A stretch of 64,000 bases of DNA, taken from NCBI GenBank assembly GCA_902634325.1, contig CACPJP010000003.1:1-64000 (forward strand). The letters run 5' to 3'. Positions within the stretch are counted from its first letter, which is position 1. The number at the start of each line of letters is the position of its first letter. Under the pieces are notes generated by a model. It was not told the DNA's origin and ran no database searches. It saw only the letters and a program-made list of their open reading frames with translations. The position numbers and the translations under genes were made by a program. This document shows positions 21,111-30,529 of the stretch, piece after piece. This DNA is from an uncultured Pelagibacteraceae bacterium (GTDB taxonomy: Bacteria; Pseudomonadota; Alphaproteobacteria; Pelagibacterales; Pelagibacteraceae).

Positions 21111-21528
21111 TATCTTTTAAACTTTCTTTAATTTCTGGTGGCATATAGTTTTCATCATGCTTTGCCAAAATTCTTTTGGCTAAAAAAAATTTTTTGTCCT
21201 GTAATTTTCCTTCTGCTACTACTCCTTTACCCTCCGCAAAAAGAGCAGGGACTGTTCCTCTATAGCTTACAATTATTTCACTTTTAAAATCTGTAATAAT
21301 AAATCTTATTTCATTTTGATTGGTTTCTATTGATCCTTTTTTAACCATCCCCCCTATTCTCATATTATCATTTAACACAATTTCATTGCTTTTCTCTATT
21401 TCTGAAGGAGAATAGAAATACAGAACATTGTCTTCCAATGTTTTAAAAATCAGAACTGTTATTGTAATAACTAATACAGCTATTGCTACAAGGATTAACA
21501 ATCTGTTTTTTGTCTTAATATTGAGCAT
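21100..21528 (-). CDS. ccmE: Cytochrome c maturation heme chaperone CcmE
   Basis: RIGGMVKKGSI, AKHDENYMPPEI heme-binding HxxxY region. Confidence 0.95.
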   Translation of the reverse strand: MLNIKTKNRLLILVAIAVLVITITVLIFKTLEDNVLYFYSPSEIEKSNEIVLNDNMRIGGMVKKGSIETNQNEIRFIITDFKSEIIVSYRGTVPALFAEGKGVVAEGKLQDKKFFLAKRILAKHDENYMPPEIKESLKDNVK

Positions 21529-21543
21529 TTAAAAAATGCTAAA

Positions 21544-21771
21544 TTAGTTTTTTGATTGTGAAACTAAAATTTCTTTTATGATTTTTTGTTTTTTAAGATC
21601 ACTAAATTGTTCTTTGGAAAGATTTTCAGTTTCTTCTATGAAATCTTTTTCAAGCTTTTTTAAGATCTTTCTAGTTTTTAAAAACAAAAATAGGCAAACT
21701 GAAAATGTCAATAGAAACGAAGACCAAACATAAATTCCATGACCATCCATCAGAAAAAAATTCAAATTCAT
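21544..21771 (-). CDS. ccmD: Heme exporter protein CcmD
   Basis: Short single-TM protein, GHGIYVWSSFLLTF, between ccmC and ccmE. Confidence 0.85.
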   Translation of the reverse strand: MNLNFFLMDGHGIYVWSSFLLTFSVCLFLFLKTRKILKKLEKDFIEETENLSKEQFSDLKKQKIIKEILVSQSKN

Positions 21772-22475
21772 AGTTTTTTTAAACCTTTCTTTTTCACTCT
21801 AATTGTTTCTATCCTATATTTCATTAGAAAAATTAACGCAGAATACATCAAAAATGTAAATAACATGATTCCAAGGGGTATTAACATAGAAAAATGCACT
21901 GTTGTTTTCCCGCTTATATTGATACTTGAAGTCTGGTGAAGTGTAGACCACCAATTTACCGAATATTTTATTACTACAATATTTATTAATCCTAAAATAG
22001 AAACAGTAGTACAAATCTTAGAAGACTTCTCGGTGTTTTTAATAAATTTATAAGAAAAAATAAAAATTATATAAAAGAACATTAAAATTAGCATGGAAGT
22101 TAATCTTGCATCCCATGCCCACCATGTTCCCCAAGTTGGCTGTCCCCAAAGTGATCCGGTTATAATGGCTATAAAATTAAAAGCTAATCCTATAGGAGCA
22201 AGGCTTTTATAAATTAGACTTAAACTTTTAATTTTGAAAATAAAATTAACAATAGAAAGAAAACTAATTAGAGCGAAGCAAAATAAAGATATCCAAGCAG
22301 ATGGAACATGCACATACATAATTCTTGCTGCATCCCCTTGAATATAATCTTTTGGAGCAACAAATAATGAAAAAATAATTCCAATTATAATAATTGGTAT
22401 AATAAAAATTTTTATAAAGTTAAGAATCTTTCCGGTTAAATAGAAAATGTAACTAGGATTTAAAAATTTAATCAT
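21768..22475 (-). CDS. ccmC: Heme exporter protein CcmC
   Basis: YVHVPSAWIS, WGQPTWGTWWAWDARLTSM. Confidence 0.97.
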   Translation of the reverse strand: MIKFLNPSYIFYLTGKILNFIKIFIIPIIIIGIIFSLFVAPKDYIQGDAARIMYVHVPSAWISLFCFALISFLSIVNFIFKIKSLSLIYKSLAPIGLAFNFIAIITGSLWGQPTWGTWWAWDARLTSMLILMFFYIIFIFSYKFIKNTEKSSKICTTVSILGLINIVVIKYSVNWWSTLHQTSSINISGKTTVHFSMLIPLGIMLFTFLMYSALIFLMKYRIETIRVKKKGLKKL

Positions 22476-22526
22476 GTACTCATTTAACTGATTTTGAATG
22501 GGCTTTGAATGGGTTATTTTGTCGGC

Positions 22527-22618
22527 CTAGTTGAAAATTGAGAGGGAGATAAAGGAAGTAAGTGAATTTCCAACTAGACACTAACTCGAAAAGGCTATTG
22601 TTCATTTTAGCCGGAGTT
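22527..22618. ncRNA. Candidate structured intergenic element (two hairpins), strand uncertain
   Basis: CTAGTTG-a-AAATT (22527-22539) pairs with AATTT-c-CAACTAG (22565-22577), 25-nt purine-rich loop; second stem AACTC/GGCTA (22583-22597) with TAGCC/GAGTT (22608-22618). Confidence 0.45.
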
Positions 22619-22662
22619 TTGTATTAAATTTGTTAAATTTGTGGCGAAGTTTAAGAAAATAC

Positions 22663-22983
22663 TTAATTTGAAGGTTTATAATAACCTGATCCTCTTTTTT
22701 CAGAAAAAACTTCGTTGATTAAAGGATGTCGTAATGGTTTGTTAGAATCGTCAGCTATTAAATTTTGTTCTGATACATAAGCCTCATATGTAATTTCATT
22801 ATTTTCAGCAAGCAAATGATAAAAAGGTTGATCTTTTCTTGGACGTACATCTTTTGGGATAGATTGATACCACTCTTCTGAATTATTAAATTCAAAATCT
22901 ACATCATAGATCACGCCGCGAAAATTAAAATGTTTGTGTTTTACTATATCACCAATCGAAAATTTAGCTTTTTTTGAATCCAT
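22663..22983 (-). CDS. hspQ: Heat shock protein HspQ (YccV-like hemimethylated-DNA-binding domain)
   Basis: FSIGDIVKHKHFNFRGVIYDVD, DQPFYHLLAENNE, YVSEQNL. Confidence 0.92.
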   Translation of the reverse strand: MDSKKAKFSIGDIVKHKHFNFRGVIYDVDFEFNNSEEWYQSIPKDVRPRKDQPFYHLLAENNEITYEAYVSEQNLIADDSNKPLRHPLINEVFSEKRGSGYYKPSN

Positions 22984-23064
22984 ATTTGAATAAAGATAAT
23001 AACATTTATGGTAAAATCAACATATTAAATTTAAATTAAATTTCTTTTATGATAGCCTTTTCCT

Positions 23065-23619
23065 GTGAATAAATCTTTTCTTAAGTTTTTAGCAGACTTT
23101 GGCCCATTATTAATTTTTTTTATTGTGTATTATAAAAGTGACAAGAATTTAATAATAGCAATCCCTCCATTGATTGTAGCAACACTACTCGCTGTATTAG
23201 TTATATATTTCCTAGAAAAAAAAATACCCTATATTCCCCTAGTAGGAGCAATTTTGATTGCTATTTTTGGGGGATTAACAATTTTTTTAAACAATCCAAT
23301 ATTCATATACTTAAAACCAACCATAATTAACATTGTTTTTGCAATTGGATTATTAATAGGAAAATTAATTTTTAATAAAAATTTTCTTAAATCATTTTTT
23401 AAAGGCTCTATGAAATTAGAAGATATAGGTTGGGATAAGCTTATGTATAGATGGATTTTCTTTTTTATTTTTCTAGCTATACTTAATGAAATCATTTGGA
23501 GAACACAATCTGAGGAGGTTTGGATTAATTTTAAAGTTTGGGGAATATTGCCATTAACTTTTATATTTACAGCTTTTCAAATACCATTAATACAAAGGTA
23601 TAAAAAACATGAAGAGTAA
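23065..23619 (+). CDS. yciB: Inner membrane septation protein A (YciB/IspZ family), GTG start
   Basis: DFGPLLIFFIVYYKS, RWIFFFIFLAILNEIIWR. Confidence 0.93.
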   Translation: MNKSFLKFLADFGPLLIFFIVYYKSDKNLIIAIPPLIVATLLAVLVIYFLEKKIPYIPLVGAILIAIFGGLTIFLNNPIFIYLKPTIINIVFAIGLLIGKLIFNKNFLKSFFKGSMKLEDIGWDKLMYRWIFFFIFLAILNEIIWRTQSEEVWINFKVWGILPLTFIFTAFQIPLIQRYKKHEE

Positions 23620-23953
23620 ATTAAAACTGATAGTTAACAACAAATTTTATAAAAAAGAAAAATTTTTTATCAGAAAAGAGCTGCAAGCCATACTTAACTT
23701 GTATGCAAAAAAAGTTTCTTCTGGAGATTGGAAAGACTATGGGCTTTCAATAAATAAAAGGGAGATAACTTTTGACGTTTACCAAAGAACGTCTGAAAAG
23801 CCTATTTATAGAATATCAAAAAATTTGAGCCCAAAAAATAAAACAGAAAAATTTTATATTTTAGATAGAAACGGAAGAATAGTAAAAAAGTCTGAAAATC
23901 TATACAGCTTAATAAATAAAGTTGAGTGGACTAACTTAAAATTAGTAAGGTAA
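23609..23953 (+). CDS. DUF2794-like conserved alphaproteobacterial protein
   Basis: VSSGDWKDYGLSI ... PIYRISKN pattern. Confidence 0.7.
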   Translation: MKSKLKLIVNNKFYKKEKFFIRKELQAILNLYAKKVSSGDWKDYGLSINKREITFDVYQRTSEKPIYRISKNLSPKNKTEKFYILDRNGRIVKKSENLYSLINKVEWTNLKLVR

Positions 23954-23959
23954 CTTTCT

Positions 23960-24724
23960 TTATCTTCTCTGACCAAAAAGTCTTAAAAGCATTATGAATA
24001 GATTAATGAAATCTAAATACAAAGTTAGAGCACCCATAACAGCTTTTTTTCCTGACGTCTCACTGTCGTCACTTGCAAGATACATATTTTTAATTTTTTG
24101 AGTATCATATGCTGTAAGTCCAACAAAAATTAAAACGCCTATAATTGAAATCACAAAATACATCATATTAGACTTCATAAAAATATTAACGACAGATGCA
24201 ATTATAATTCCTATTAAACCCATCATCAAAAATGAACCTAGTTTGGTTAAGTCTCTTTTTGTTGTGTAACCATAAATACTCATCGCACCAAAAGTTCCTG
24301 CAGTAATAAAAAATACACGAGTTATGCTAGCACCTGTATAAACTAAAAATATCGATGCAAGAGAAGCCCCCATAAGAGCTGCGAAAATCCAAAAAGTTGT
24401 TTGGGCTTTAGCTGCACTCATTTTTCTAATACCAAAACTCATGTATATAACTATTCCGAGTGGAGCCAACATAACAACCCACATCAAAGGAGAAGCAAAT
24501 AAAGCTTGCCCAATTCCAGTTAACCCAGTAATTCCAGATGAACTAATCTGAATGTCGTACCCTCCAGACAATCTAAACAATAATAGTGACACAACACCAG
24601 TAAGAAAAACGCCAGAAGCCATGTAATTATAAACTTTAAGCATATAACTTCTCAGACCCTGATCAATTATGTGAGAGTCTGCTATTGAAGACTTTGTGGT
24701 AGTATTTTGACGATTAAATTCCAT
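23960..24724 (-). CDS. Bax inhibitor-1/YccA family protein
   Basis: Seven-TM protein, GLTAYDTQKIKNMY and ALTLYLDFINLFIMLLRL. Confidence 0.93.
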   Translation of the reverse strand: MEFNRQNTTTKSSIADSHIIDQGLRSYMLKVYNYMASGVFLTGVVSLLLFRLSGGYDIQISSSGITGLTGIGQALFASPLMWVVMLAPLGIVIYMSFGIRKMSAAKAQTTFWIFAALMGASLASIFLVYTGASITRVFFITAGTFGAMSIYGYTTKRDLTKLGSFLMMGLIGIIIASVVNIFMKSNMMYFVISIIGVLIFVGLTAYDTQKIKNMYLASDDSETSGKKAVMGALTLYLDFINLFIMLLRLFGQRR

Positions 24725-24792
24725 AGTTAAAATATATTCACTTTTTTTTTATTTTCAATGCCCTATATATTGCCTAAAAATATTGCGTTTTT

Positions 24793-25833
24793 ATGAAATA
24801 TAAAGCTTTAGGAGATACCGATCTAAAAGTAAGCCTAATTTGTCTCGGCACAATGACGTGGGGAGAACAAAACACTCAAGAGGAAGGTTTTGAACAAATG
24901 GACTACGCCATTGAAAAAGAAATTAATTTTTTTGACACTGCTGAACTTTATGCAATTCCTCCAAAAGAAAAAACTTATGGTAAGACTGAAGAAATAATCG
25001 GAAATTGGTTTAAAGAAAGAAAAAATAGAAATAAAATTATTTTGGGAAGCAAAATTGCAGGACCAGGACTACCTTGGATTAGAGGTGGTGGCTCACAATA
25101 TTCAGAAAAAAGTATTGAATCTGCGCTTCATGACAGTCTAAAAAGATTAAAAACTGACTATATAGACTTGTATCAATTACACTGGCCTGAAAGAAATACT
25201 AATTATTTTGGAGATCTAAATTACAAACATAAAGAAAATGAAAGAAGTTGGAACAGTTTTGAAAGTATTCTAAAAGTTTTAAAAAAATTTATTGATCAAG
25301 GAAAAATTAGATACATTGGTGTATCAAATGAAACTCCATGGGGATTCTCAAAATTTTTACAAACTGCAAAAGAACAAAACCTACCGAAGATAATATCAGT
25401 TCAAAATCCCTACAACTTAGTAAATAGAACTTATGAGATAGGAATGTCTGAAATTTCAATGAGAGAAAAATCTGGATTGTTAGCTTATTCGCCTTTAGCA
25501 GTAGGTTACCTAACTGGAAAGTACAGAAATAAACAAGTGCCAAAAAATTCTAGACTGGATTTATTTTATAAGAATTACCCTAGATATCATAATCAAAGAA
25601 CTTATGACGCTGTTGATGAATATTTTAAAATTGCTAAAAAACATAAAATATCTTTGGCTCAACTTTCTCTAGCTTTTGTAAATTCAAGAGACTTTGTAAC
25701 AAGCAACATAATAGGTGCCACAACAATGAATCAGCTCAAAGAAAACATTGATAGTATTAACATTTCTCTAAATCAAAAGATTGTGGATGAAATAAACTCA
25801 GTTCATGAGAAAAATCCCAATCCTGCTCCCTAG
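24793..25833 (+). CDS. Aldo/keto reductase (Tas-like)
   Basis: ICLGTMTWGEQNTQEEGFEQMDYA, FFDTAELY, DLYQLHWPER. Confidence 0.92.
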   Translation: MKYKALGDTDLKVSLICLGTMTWGEQNTQEEGFEQMDYAIEKEINFFDTAELYAIPPKEKTYGKTEEIIGNWFKERKNRNKIILGSKIAGPGLPWIRGGGSQYSEKSIESALHDSLKRLKTDYIDLYQLHWPERNTNYFGDLNYKHKENERSWNSFESILKVLKKFIDQGKIRYIGVSNETPWGFSKFLQTAKEQNLPKIISVQNPYNLVNRTYEIGMSEISMREKSGLLAYSPLAVGYLTGKYRNKQVPKNSRLDLFYKNYPRYHNQRTYDAVDEYFKIAKKHKISLAQLSLAFVNSRDFVTSNIIGATTMNQLKENIDSINISLNQKIVDEINSVHEKNPNPAP

Positions 25834-25874
25834 GTAAAGAACTGTTGAAAAGATAATAAATTTGTATAAATTGC

Positions 25875-26399
25875 ATGGATCAATCAAAATTAAAAATGAC
25901 TAAAAAAATTTTATTTATTTCTATATTTTTTGCTGGATTTTTCTCTTCAGCAATTCTTGCTGCTGAACCCAAAAGTGTTGGAAAATATAAAAACTGGGAA
26001 ACTTTTGTCTATACTGATGGTAAAGGAAAAGTTTGTTTTGCCCAAACTATACCTCTAGAAAGAACTCCAAAAAATTTTAAAAGACAGCCATCTAGATTAT
26101 TTGTTACTTTTAGAAAATCTGAAAAAATAAAAAATGAAATAAGTGTTACAGGCGGTTACGAATACAAAACTTCTTCTGTAACAGCAAAAACTGGGAAAAA
26201 TGAGTTTTCATTTTTCTCACAAGGAAATTTTGCTTGGTTGTTAGATGGCGAAGAAGAATACAATTTAATTAAAACAATGAAAAAGGCATCCAAGTTATCT
26301 GTAAGCGCGGTAGCAAAAAATGGCAGCAAAACAAAAGATCTTTATTCAATGATGGGTTTTACAAAAGCCTATAACGTTGCAAGAAAAAGTTGTGCCTAA
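25875..26399 (+). CDS. Invasion-associated locus B (IalB)-like periplasmic protein
   Basis: Signal peptide, [18 protein letters not shown] and terminal Cys; likely start may be MTKKILF. Confidence 0.7.
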   Translation: MDQSKLKMTKKILFISIFFAGFFSSAILAAEPKSVGKYKNWETFVYTDGKGKVCFAQTIPLERTPKNFKRQPSRLFVTFRKSEKIKNEISVTGGYEYKTSSVTAKTGKNEFSFFSQGNFAWLLDGEEEYNLIKTMKKASKLSVSAVAKNGSKTKDLYSMMGFTKAYNVARKSCA

Positions 26400-27600
26400 A
26401 ACTAAAAAAAAAACTAAAAAAAAAACTAAAATTGTTCTAGCTTATTCCGGGGGGCTGGATACTTCTATTATTCTGAAATGGCTTCAAGAAAATTATTATT
26501 CTGAAGTAATTGCTTACACTGCAGACATTGGACAAGAAATAAATAAAAGTAAAATTATTAAAAACGCAAAAAGATTAGGAGTTAAAAATATTATTATTGA
26601 AGATTTAAAAAATACCTTCGTTAAAGATTATGTTTATCCTATGATCAGAGGACACGCTTTATATGAGGGAACTTACCTGTTAGGCACTTCCATAGCTAGA
26701 CCTTTAATTGCGAAAAGACAAATTGCTATTGCAAAAAAATTTAAAGCATTTGCGGTTTCTCATGGTTCAACGGGCAAAGGAAATGATCAAGTTAGATTTG
26801 AACTTGGATATTATTATTTTGGACCAAAAATAAAAGTCATTGCTCCATGGAGAATTTGGAAATTAAAATCAAGAACTGATTTAATTAGATACGCAAAAAA
26901 AAACAAAATACCAATACCTAAGGATAAGAAAGGTGCACCACCTTTTTCAGTAGATGATAATCTTTACCATACTTCAACCGAAGGAAAAGTACTAGAAGAT
27001 CCAAAAAAACAAGCTCCGGAATATATTTATCAAAGAACTGTATCGCCAGAAAAAGCTCCGAACAAACCATCCTATATAACTATAGGGTTTAAAAAGGGAG
27101 ATCCTATTTCGGTAAATAATAAAAAGCTACCGCCAGCAAAACTTCTTCAAAAATTAAATATGGTAGCTGGAAAAAACGGAATTGGAAGAATTGATCTAGT
27201 TGAAAATAGATTTATTGGAATAAAATCTAGAGGCGTTTATGAAACTCCAGGCGGAACTCTCTTAATGATTGCTCATAGAGCGATGGAATCGGTCACGTTA
27301 GATAAAAAAACCATGCATCAAAAAGATGAAATAATGCCAAAATATGCAGAACTTATTTACAATGGTTTTTGGTATTCAAAAGCTAGATTTAAGTTACAAA
27401 AAATTGTTGATCTTAAAAAAAATCAAGTCAACGGTTTAGTTAAGCTTAAACTGTATAAAGGAAATGTTACAATTTTATCAAGACAAAGTAAAAGTAAAGC
27501 TTATTCTGTAAAAAAAGTTTCTTTTGAAGAAAATAAATCTTTTAAAAAATCAAAAATTGAGAGATTTATATCAAGTGCGTCAAGAAGGCTTAGAGCTTAA
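26392..27600 (+). CDS. argG: Argininosuccinate synthase; GTG start proposed at 26392 (listed ORF starts 26377)
   Basis: [40 protein letters not shown] in frame overlapping the upstream stop. Confidence 0.96.
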   Translation: MPKTKKKTKKKTKIVLAYSGGLDTSIILKWLQENYYSEVIAYTADIGQEINKSKIIKNAKRLGVKNIIIEDLKNTFVKDYVYPMIRGHALYEGTYLLGTSIARPLIAKRQIAIAKKFKAFAVSHGSTGKGNDQVRFELGYYYFGPKIKVIAPWRIWKLKSRTDLIRYAKKNKIPIPKDKKGAPPFSVDDNLYHTSTEGKVLEDPKKQAPEYIYQRTVSPEKAPNKPSYITIGFKKGDPISVNNKKLPPAKLLQKLNMVAGKNGIGRIDLVENRFIGIKSRGVYETPGGTLLMIAHRAMESVTLDKKTMHQKDEIMPKYAELIYNGFWYSKARFKLQKIVDLKKNQVNGLVKLKLYKGNVTILSRQSKSKAYSVKKVSFEENKSFKKSKIERFISSASRRLRA

Positions 27601-27606
27601 AAAAAA

Positions 27607-27645
27607 TTATCCTATATATAAAATTCGAAAATATTAATAGGATAA
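27607..27645 (+). promoter_or_regulatory. Inverted repeat immediately upstream of a start codon, covering the SD-like AGGAT
   Basis: Perfect 9-bp TTATCCTAT (27607-27615) / ATAGGATAA (27637-27645); ATG at 27648. Confidence 0.45.
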
Positions 27646-27647
27646 AA

Positions 27648-27881
27648 ATGTTTAGACTAATAGTAATATATGAAATCGTATTTATACTCTTTTGGAATTT
27701 ATTGTATCAATCTAGCTCAGGAATAGAAAACTGGTTTCAAGAAAAATTTTTATCTGCCATTTTTAGTGTCCTATCTACAATGGCTCTAGGATTTAGCATT
27801 GCATACGTAGTTTATATAACTTTAAAAATATCTGGAATTTCAGCTAAATTAAAAAAAATTAAAGATCCTAGAAAAACATAA
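27648..27881 (+). CDS. Small two-TM membrane protein, unknown
   Basis: 77-aa ORF with two hydrophobic segments, SD-like TAGGAT upstream. Confidence 0.55.
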   Translation: MFRLIVIYEIVFILFWNLLYQSSSGIENWFQEKFLSAIFSVLSTMALGFSIAYVVYITLKISGISAKLKKIKDPRKT

Positions 27882-27886
27882 AGATC

Positions 27887-28315
27887 ATGAAAAAAAATTT
27901 AACACAAAAACAAGTTAATCTAATAGCTTGGATTAAACAGAAATGGAAAACAAAGTCAGGTAAAAAATCTTCAGTTACTGGAGAAAGATATTTGCCAGAA
28001 AAAGCAATTAAAGTTTTATCAAATCGAGATTACAAAATCACAACAAAAACTAAACGAAGAACTTCAAAAAGAGGAAAACAATTTTCTAAACAACCTAAAT
28101 ATATTGTGGAACAAGTGAGAAAATATAGAAAGGAATGGAAATATAAAGCCTCATCAAAAAAAACAGTTAATTATACAAAACCCTATTTAAGACAAAAACT
28201 ATTTTTACAAATTAAAGCTACAAAAACCCATGGTACAAAAGCAGGCCAATGGTCAGCTAGAAAAGCTCAGTTGCTAGCAAAAAAATATAAGCAAATGGGT
28301 GGGGATTATTATTAA
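27887..28315 (+). CDS. Lys-rich basic protein, DUF5872-like C-terminus
   Basis: C-terminal GQWSARKAQLLAKKYKQMGGDYY motif; very basic. Confidence 0.6.
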   Translation: MKKNLTQKQVNLIAWIKQKWKTKSGKKSSVTGERYLPEKAIKVLSNRDYKITTKTKRRTSKRGKQFSKQPKYIVEQVRKYRKEWKYKASSKKTVNYTKPYLRQKLFLQIKATKTHGTKAGQWSARKAQLLAKKYKQMGGDYY

Positions 28316-29151
28316 TTTAATTTTTTAAAACACTCGACAGTATTACTAAGTAAGCAAGCGATCGTCATAGGTCCTACTCCGCCAGGAACTGGGGTTACTG
28401 CTTTTGCCACTTTTAAAACTTGATCAAAATCAACATCACCTACTATGCCTGAGTCAGTTTTATTAATTCCAACATCAATAACTATAGCACCTTTTTTTAC
28501 CCAATCTCCTTTAACTAACTTAGGTATTCCTACTGCTGCAATAATTATATCCGCTCTAAGACATTCTGCTTTTAGATCTTTTGTTTTTGAATGGGTAACA
28601 GTGACAGTACAATTTTCTTTTAAAAGTAATTGAGTCATTGGTTTTCCATTCAAGTTTGACCGCCCAATCACTACAGCATGTTTTCCGCTTAAATTTTTTT
28701 CAGCTTTTTTAAGCAATAAACTACATCCAAGAGGTGTGCAGGGAATGCTACTGTCATAACCCGATGATAAATTTCCAACATTCATCGGGTGAAATCCATC
28801 TACATCTTTACCAGGCAGTATGGTTTCAATAACTTTTCTTTTGTCTATATGCTTTGGCAAAGGTAGTTGAACTAAAATACCTGAAATTTTTTTATCTTCA
28901 TTCAGTTCATTAATTTTATTTAAAACAACCTTTTCTTCTACGTCCGCAGGATATCTAATGACCTCAGAATTCATTCCAACTTCTTTGGCAAATTTTTCTT
29001 TATTTTTTACATAAATTTTACTTGCGGGATCTTCTCCAACTAAAATAACGGTTAATCCCGGAACAGCATTATGAGTAGACTTAAGTTCTGCTACTCTCTT
29101 TTTTAATTCTTGTCTCAGTTCTGCAGCTGTTTTTTTTCCATCAATAATCAT
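28312..29151 (-). CDS. folD: Bifunctional methylenetetrahydrofolate dehydrogenase/cyclohydrolase
   Basis: GILVQLPLPKHID, GRSNLNGKPM, PVPGGVGPMTIACLL. Confidence 0.97.
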   Translation of the reverse strand: MIIDGKKTAAELRQELKKRVAELKSTHNAVPGLTVILVGEDPASKIYVKNKEKFAKEVGMNSEVIRYPADVEEKVVLNKINELNEDKKISGILVQLPLPKHIDKRKVIETILPGKDVDGFHPMNVGNLSSGYDSSIPCTPLGCSLLLKKAEKNLSGKHAVVIGRSNLNGKPMTQLLLKENCTVTVTHSKTKDLKAECLRADIIIAAVGIPKLVKGDWVKKGAIVIDVGINKTDSGIVGDVDFDQVLKVAKAVTPVPGGVGPMTIACLLSNTVECFKKLN

Positions 29152-29153
29152 AT

Positions 29154-29444
29154 TCAGAACATCGCAGGTGCAAGAAATTCAAAAATTAAATTTCTTACAA
29201 ACATTAAAAGTAAAATAAGAACTACCGGAGAAATATCTATGCTGCCCAGATTAGGTAAAAAATTTCTTATGGGTCTTAAAAGTGGATCAGTCATTTTATA
29301 ACTTATATCCAGCAAAGAATAAACTAAACGATTTGAAGTATTTAAAACATTAAAAGCTATCAACCAACTAAGTAAAGCATTAATAATTAAAACCCAAATA
29401 TAAATAGTCACAACACTATCAATTAAAATTAAAATAGATTTCAT
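29154..29444 (-). CDS. YggT family membrane protein
   Basis: SWLIAFNVLNTSN, DPLLRPIRNFLPNLGSIDISPVVLIL. Confidence 0.9.
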   Translation of the reverse strand: MKSILILIDSVVTIYIWVLIINALLSWLIAFNVLNTSNRLVYSLLDISYKMTDPLLRPIRNFLPNLGSIDISPVVLILLLMFVRNLIFEFLAPAMF

Positions 29445-30529
29445 TATTTTTTCTCCACGTAAATTGATTGACTTGGAAATGCAAAAGAAGCGTTATTTTT
29501 TTCTACAATTTGTTTAATTTCTATTGCTAACCTCTCTTTAACTGCAAGCCATTCATCCCAATCATCTGTAACTGTAAAACATCTTATATACATATCTATA
29601 GAACTATCTGAAAACTTATCAATCCTAACAGCGTGACCCAGACTAGTTTTAAAATCCTTATGAGTGGTAACATATTTTTCTATTTCGTCTCTAATTTTTT
29701 TAAGTTGCTCAATGGTTGTATTGTATTGCAAAGTAATAACCCAACTAATTATCCAGTTGGTTGTTTGGCTTATATTAATTACAGCATTTTCTGCAAATTG
29801 AAAGTTTGGGATTATAGCTATTGATTTATCAAATTTTCTAACAACCGTTGATCTAAATCCTATACCTTCAACAATGCCTTCGATGATATTCTCAACAATA
29901 ATCCAATCTCCAACTTTAAATCTTTTTTCTACTAATACCAAAATTCCTGATATTAAATTTTTAAATAAATCTTGGGCTCCTAATGCTACTGCAACACCAA
30001 ACAAACCTAATCCAGCGATTATTGGTCCTATCTTGATCCCCCAAAGTTCCAGAACTGCTGCTGCACCAAGAATTAAAATTAGAATTTTAATTGCTTTGAT
30101 AATCCAATTCAACAAATCTTTTGATAAAAGATCTCCTATTGATTTTATTAGAACGGAAAGAGGTCCAATTATTTGATGTATTGACCAGAAAATTAAAATT
30201 GTAATTAAAGTTCTGTTGGCATTATCAATAAAATTTTCAGTACTATCTCCAAGAGATACATAGCTAGTAGCTATAAAAAAACCTATAACAATTGGAAAAA
30301 ATTTTGTTGGGCCCTTTAATGACTCAACTAAAGAATTATCAAAACGATTTGTGGTTTTGGAAACATACTTTTCAAGACGTTTTATAATAAATTTTGCAAA
30401 TAGGCCTCTTAGCAAAAGAAAAGCAAAAAATATTAGAAGAGCAATGATAATCTCAGAAATATTAATTCCTGATATTCCATTTTTCCAAACCTCAACAAAC
30501 AAACTTATAAATTGTTCTATTTTATCCAT
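29444..30529 (-). CDS. Mechanosensitive ion channel (MscS family)
   Basis: GLGLFGVAVALGAQDLFKNLISG, GDWIIVENIIEGIVEGIGFRSTVVR. Confidence 0.93.
   Translation of the reverse strand: MDKIEQFISLFVEVWKNGISGINISEIIIALLIFFAFLLLRGLFAKFIIKRLEKYVSKTTNRFDNSLVESLKGPTKFFPIVIGFFIATSYVSLGDSTENFIDNANRTLITILIFWSIHQIIGPLSVLIKSIGDLLSKDLLNWIIKAIKILILILGAAAVLELWGIKIGPIIAGLGLFGVAVALGAQDLFKNLISGILVLVEKRFKVGDWIIVENIIEGIVEGIGFRSTVVRKFDKSIAIIPNFQFAENAVINISQTTNWIISWVITLQYNTTIEQLKKIRDEIEKYVTTHKDFKTSLGHAVRIDKFSDSSIDMYIRCFTVTDDWDEWLAVKERLAIEIKQIVEKNNASFAFPSQSIYVEKK

Noticed and set aside
22482-22515. Short direct repeat TTTGAATGGG x2 upstream of ccmC
   Set aside because: Only two copies; no support for iterons or a CRISPR-like array
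22527-22618. Interpretation of the hspQ-ccmC spacer as SRP RNA because of GGAAGTAAG
   Set aside because: The purine run lies in a hairpin loop rather than the asymmetric internal loop of SRP helix 8, and the flanking conserved bases do not match
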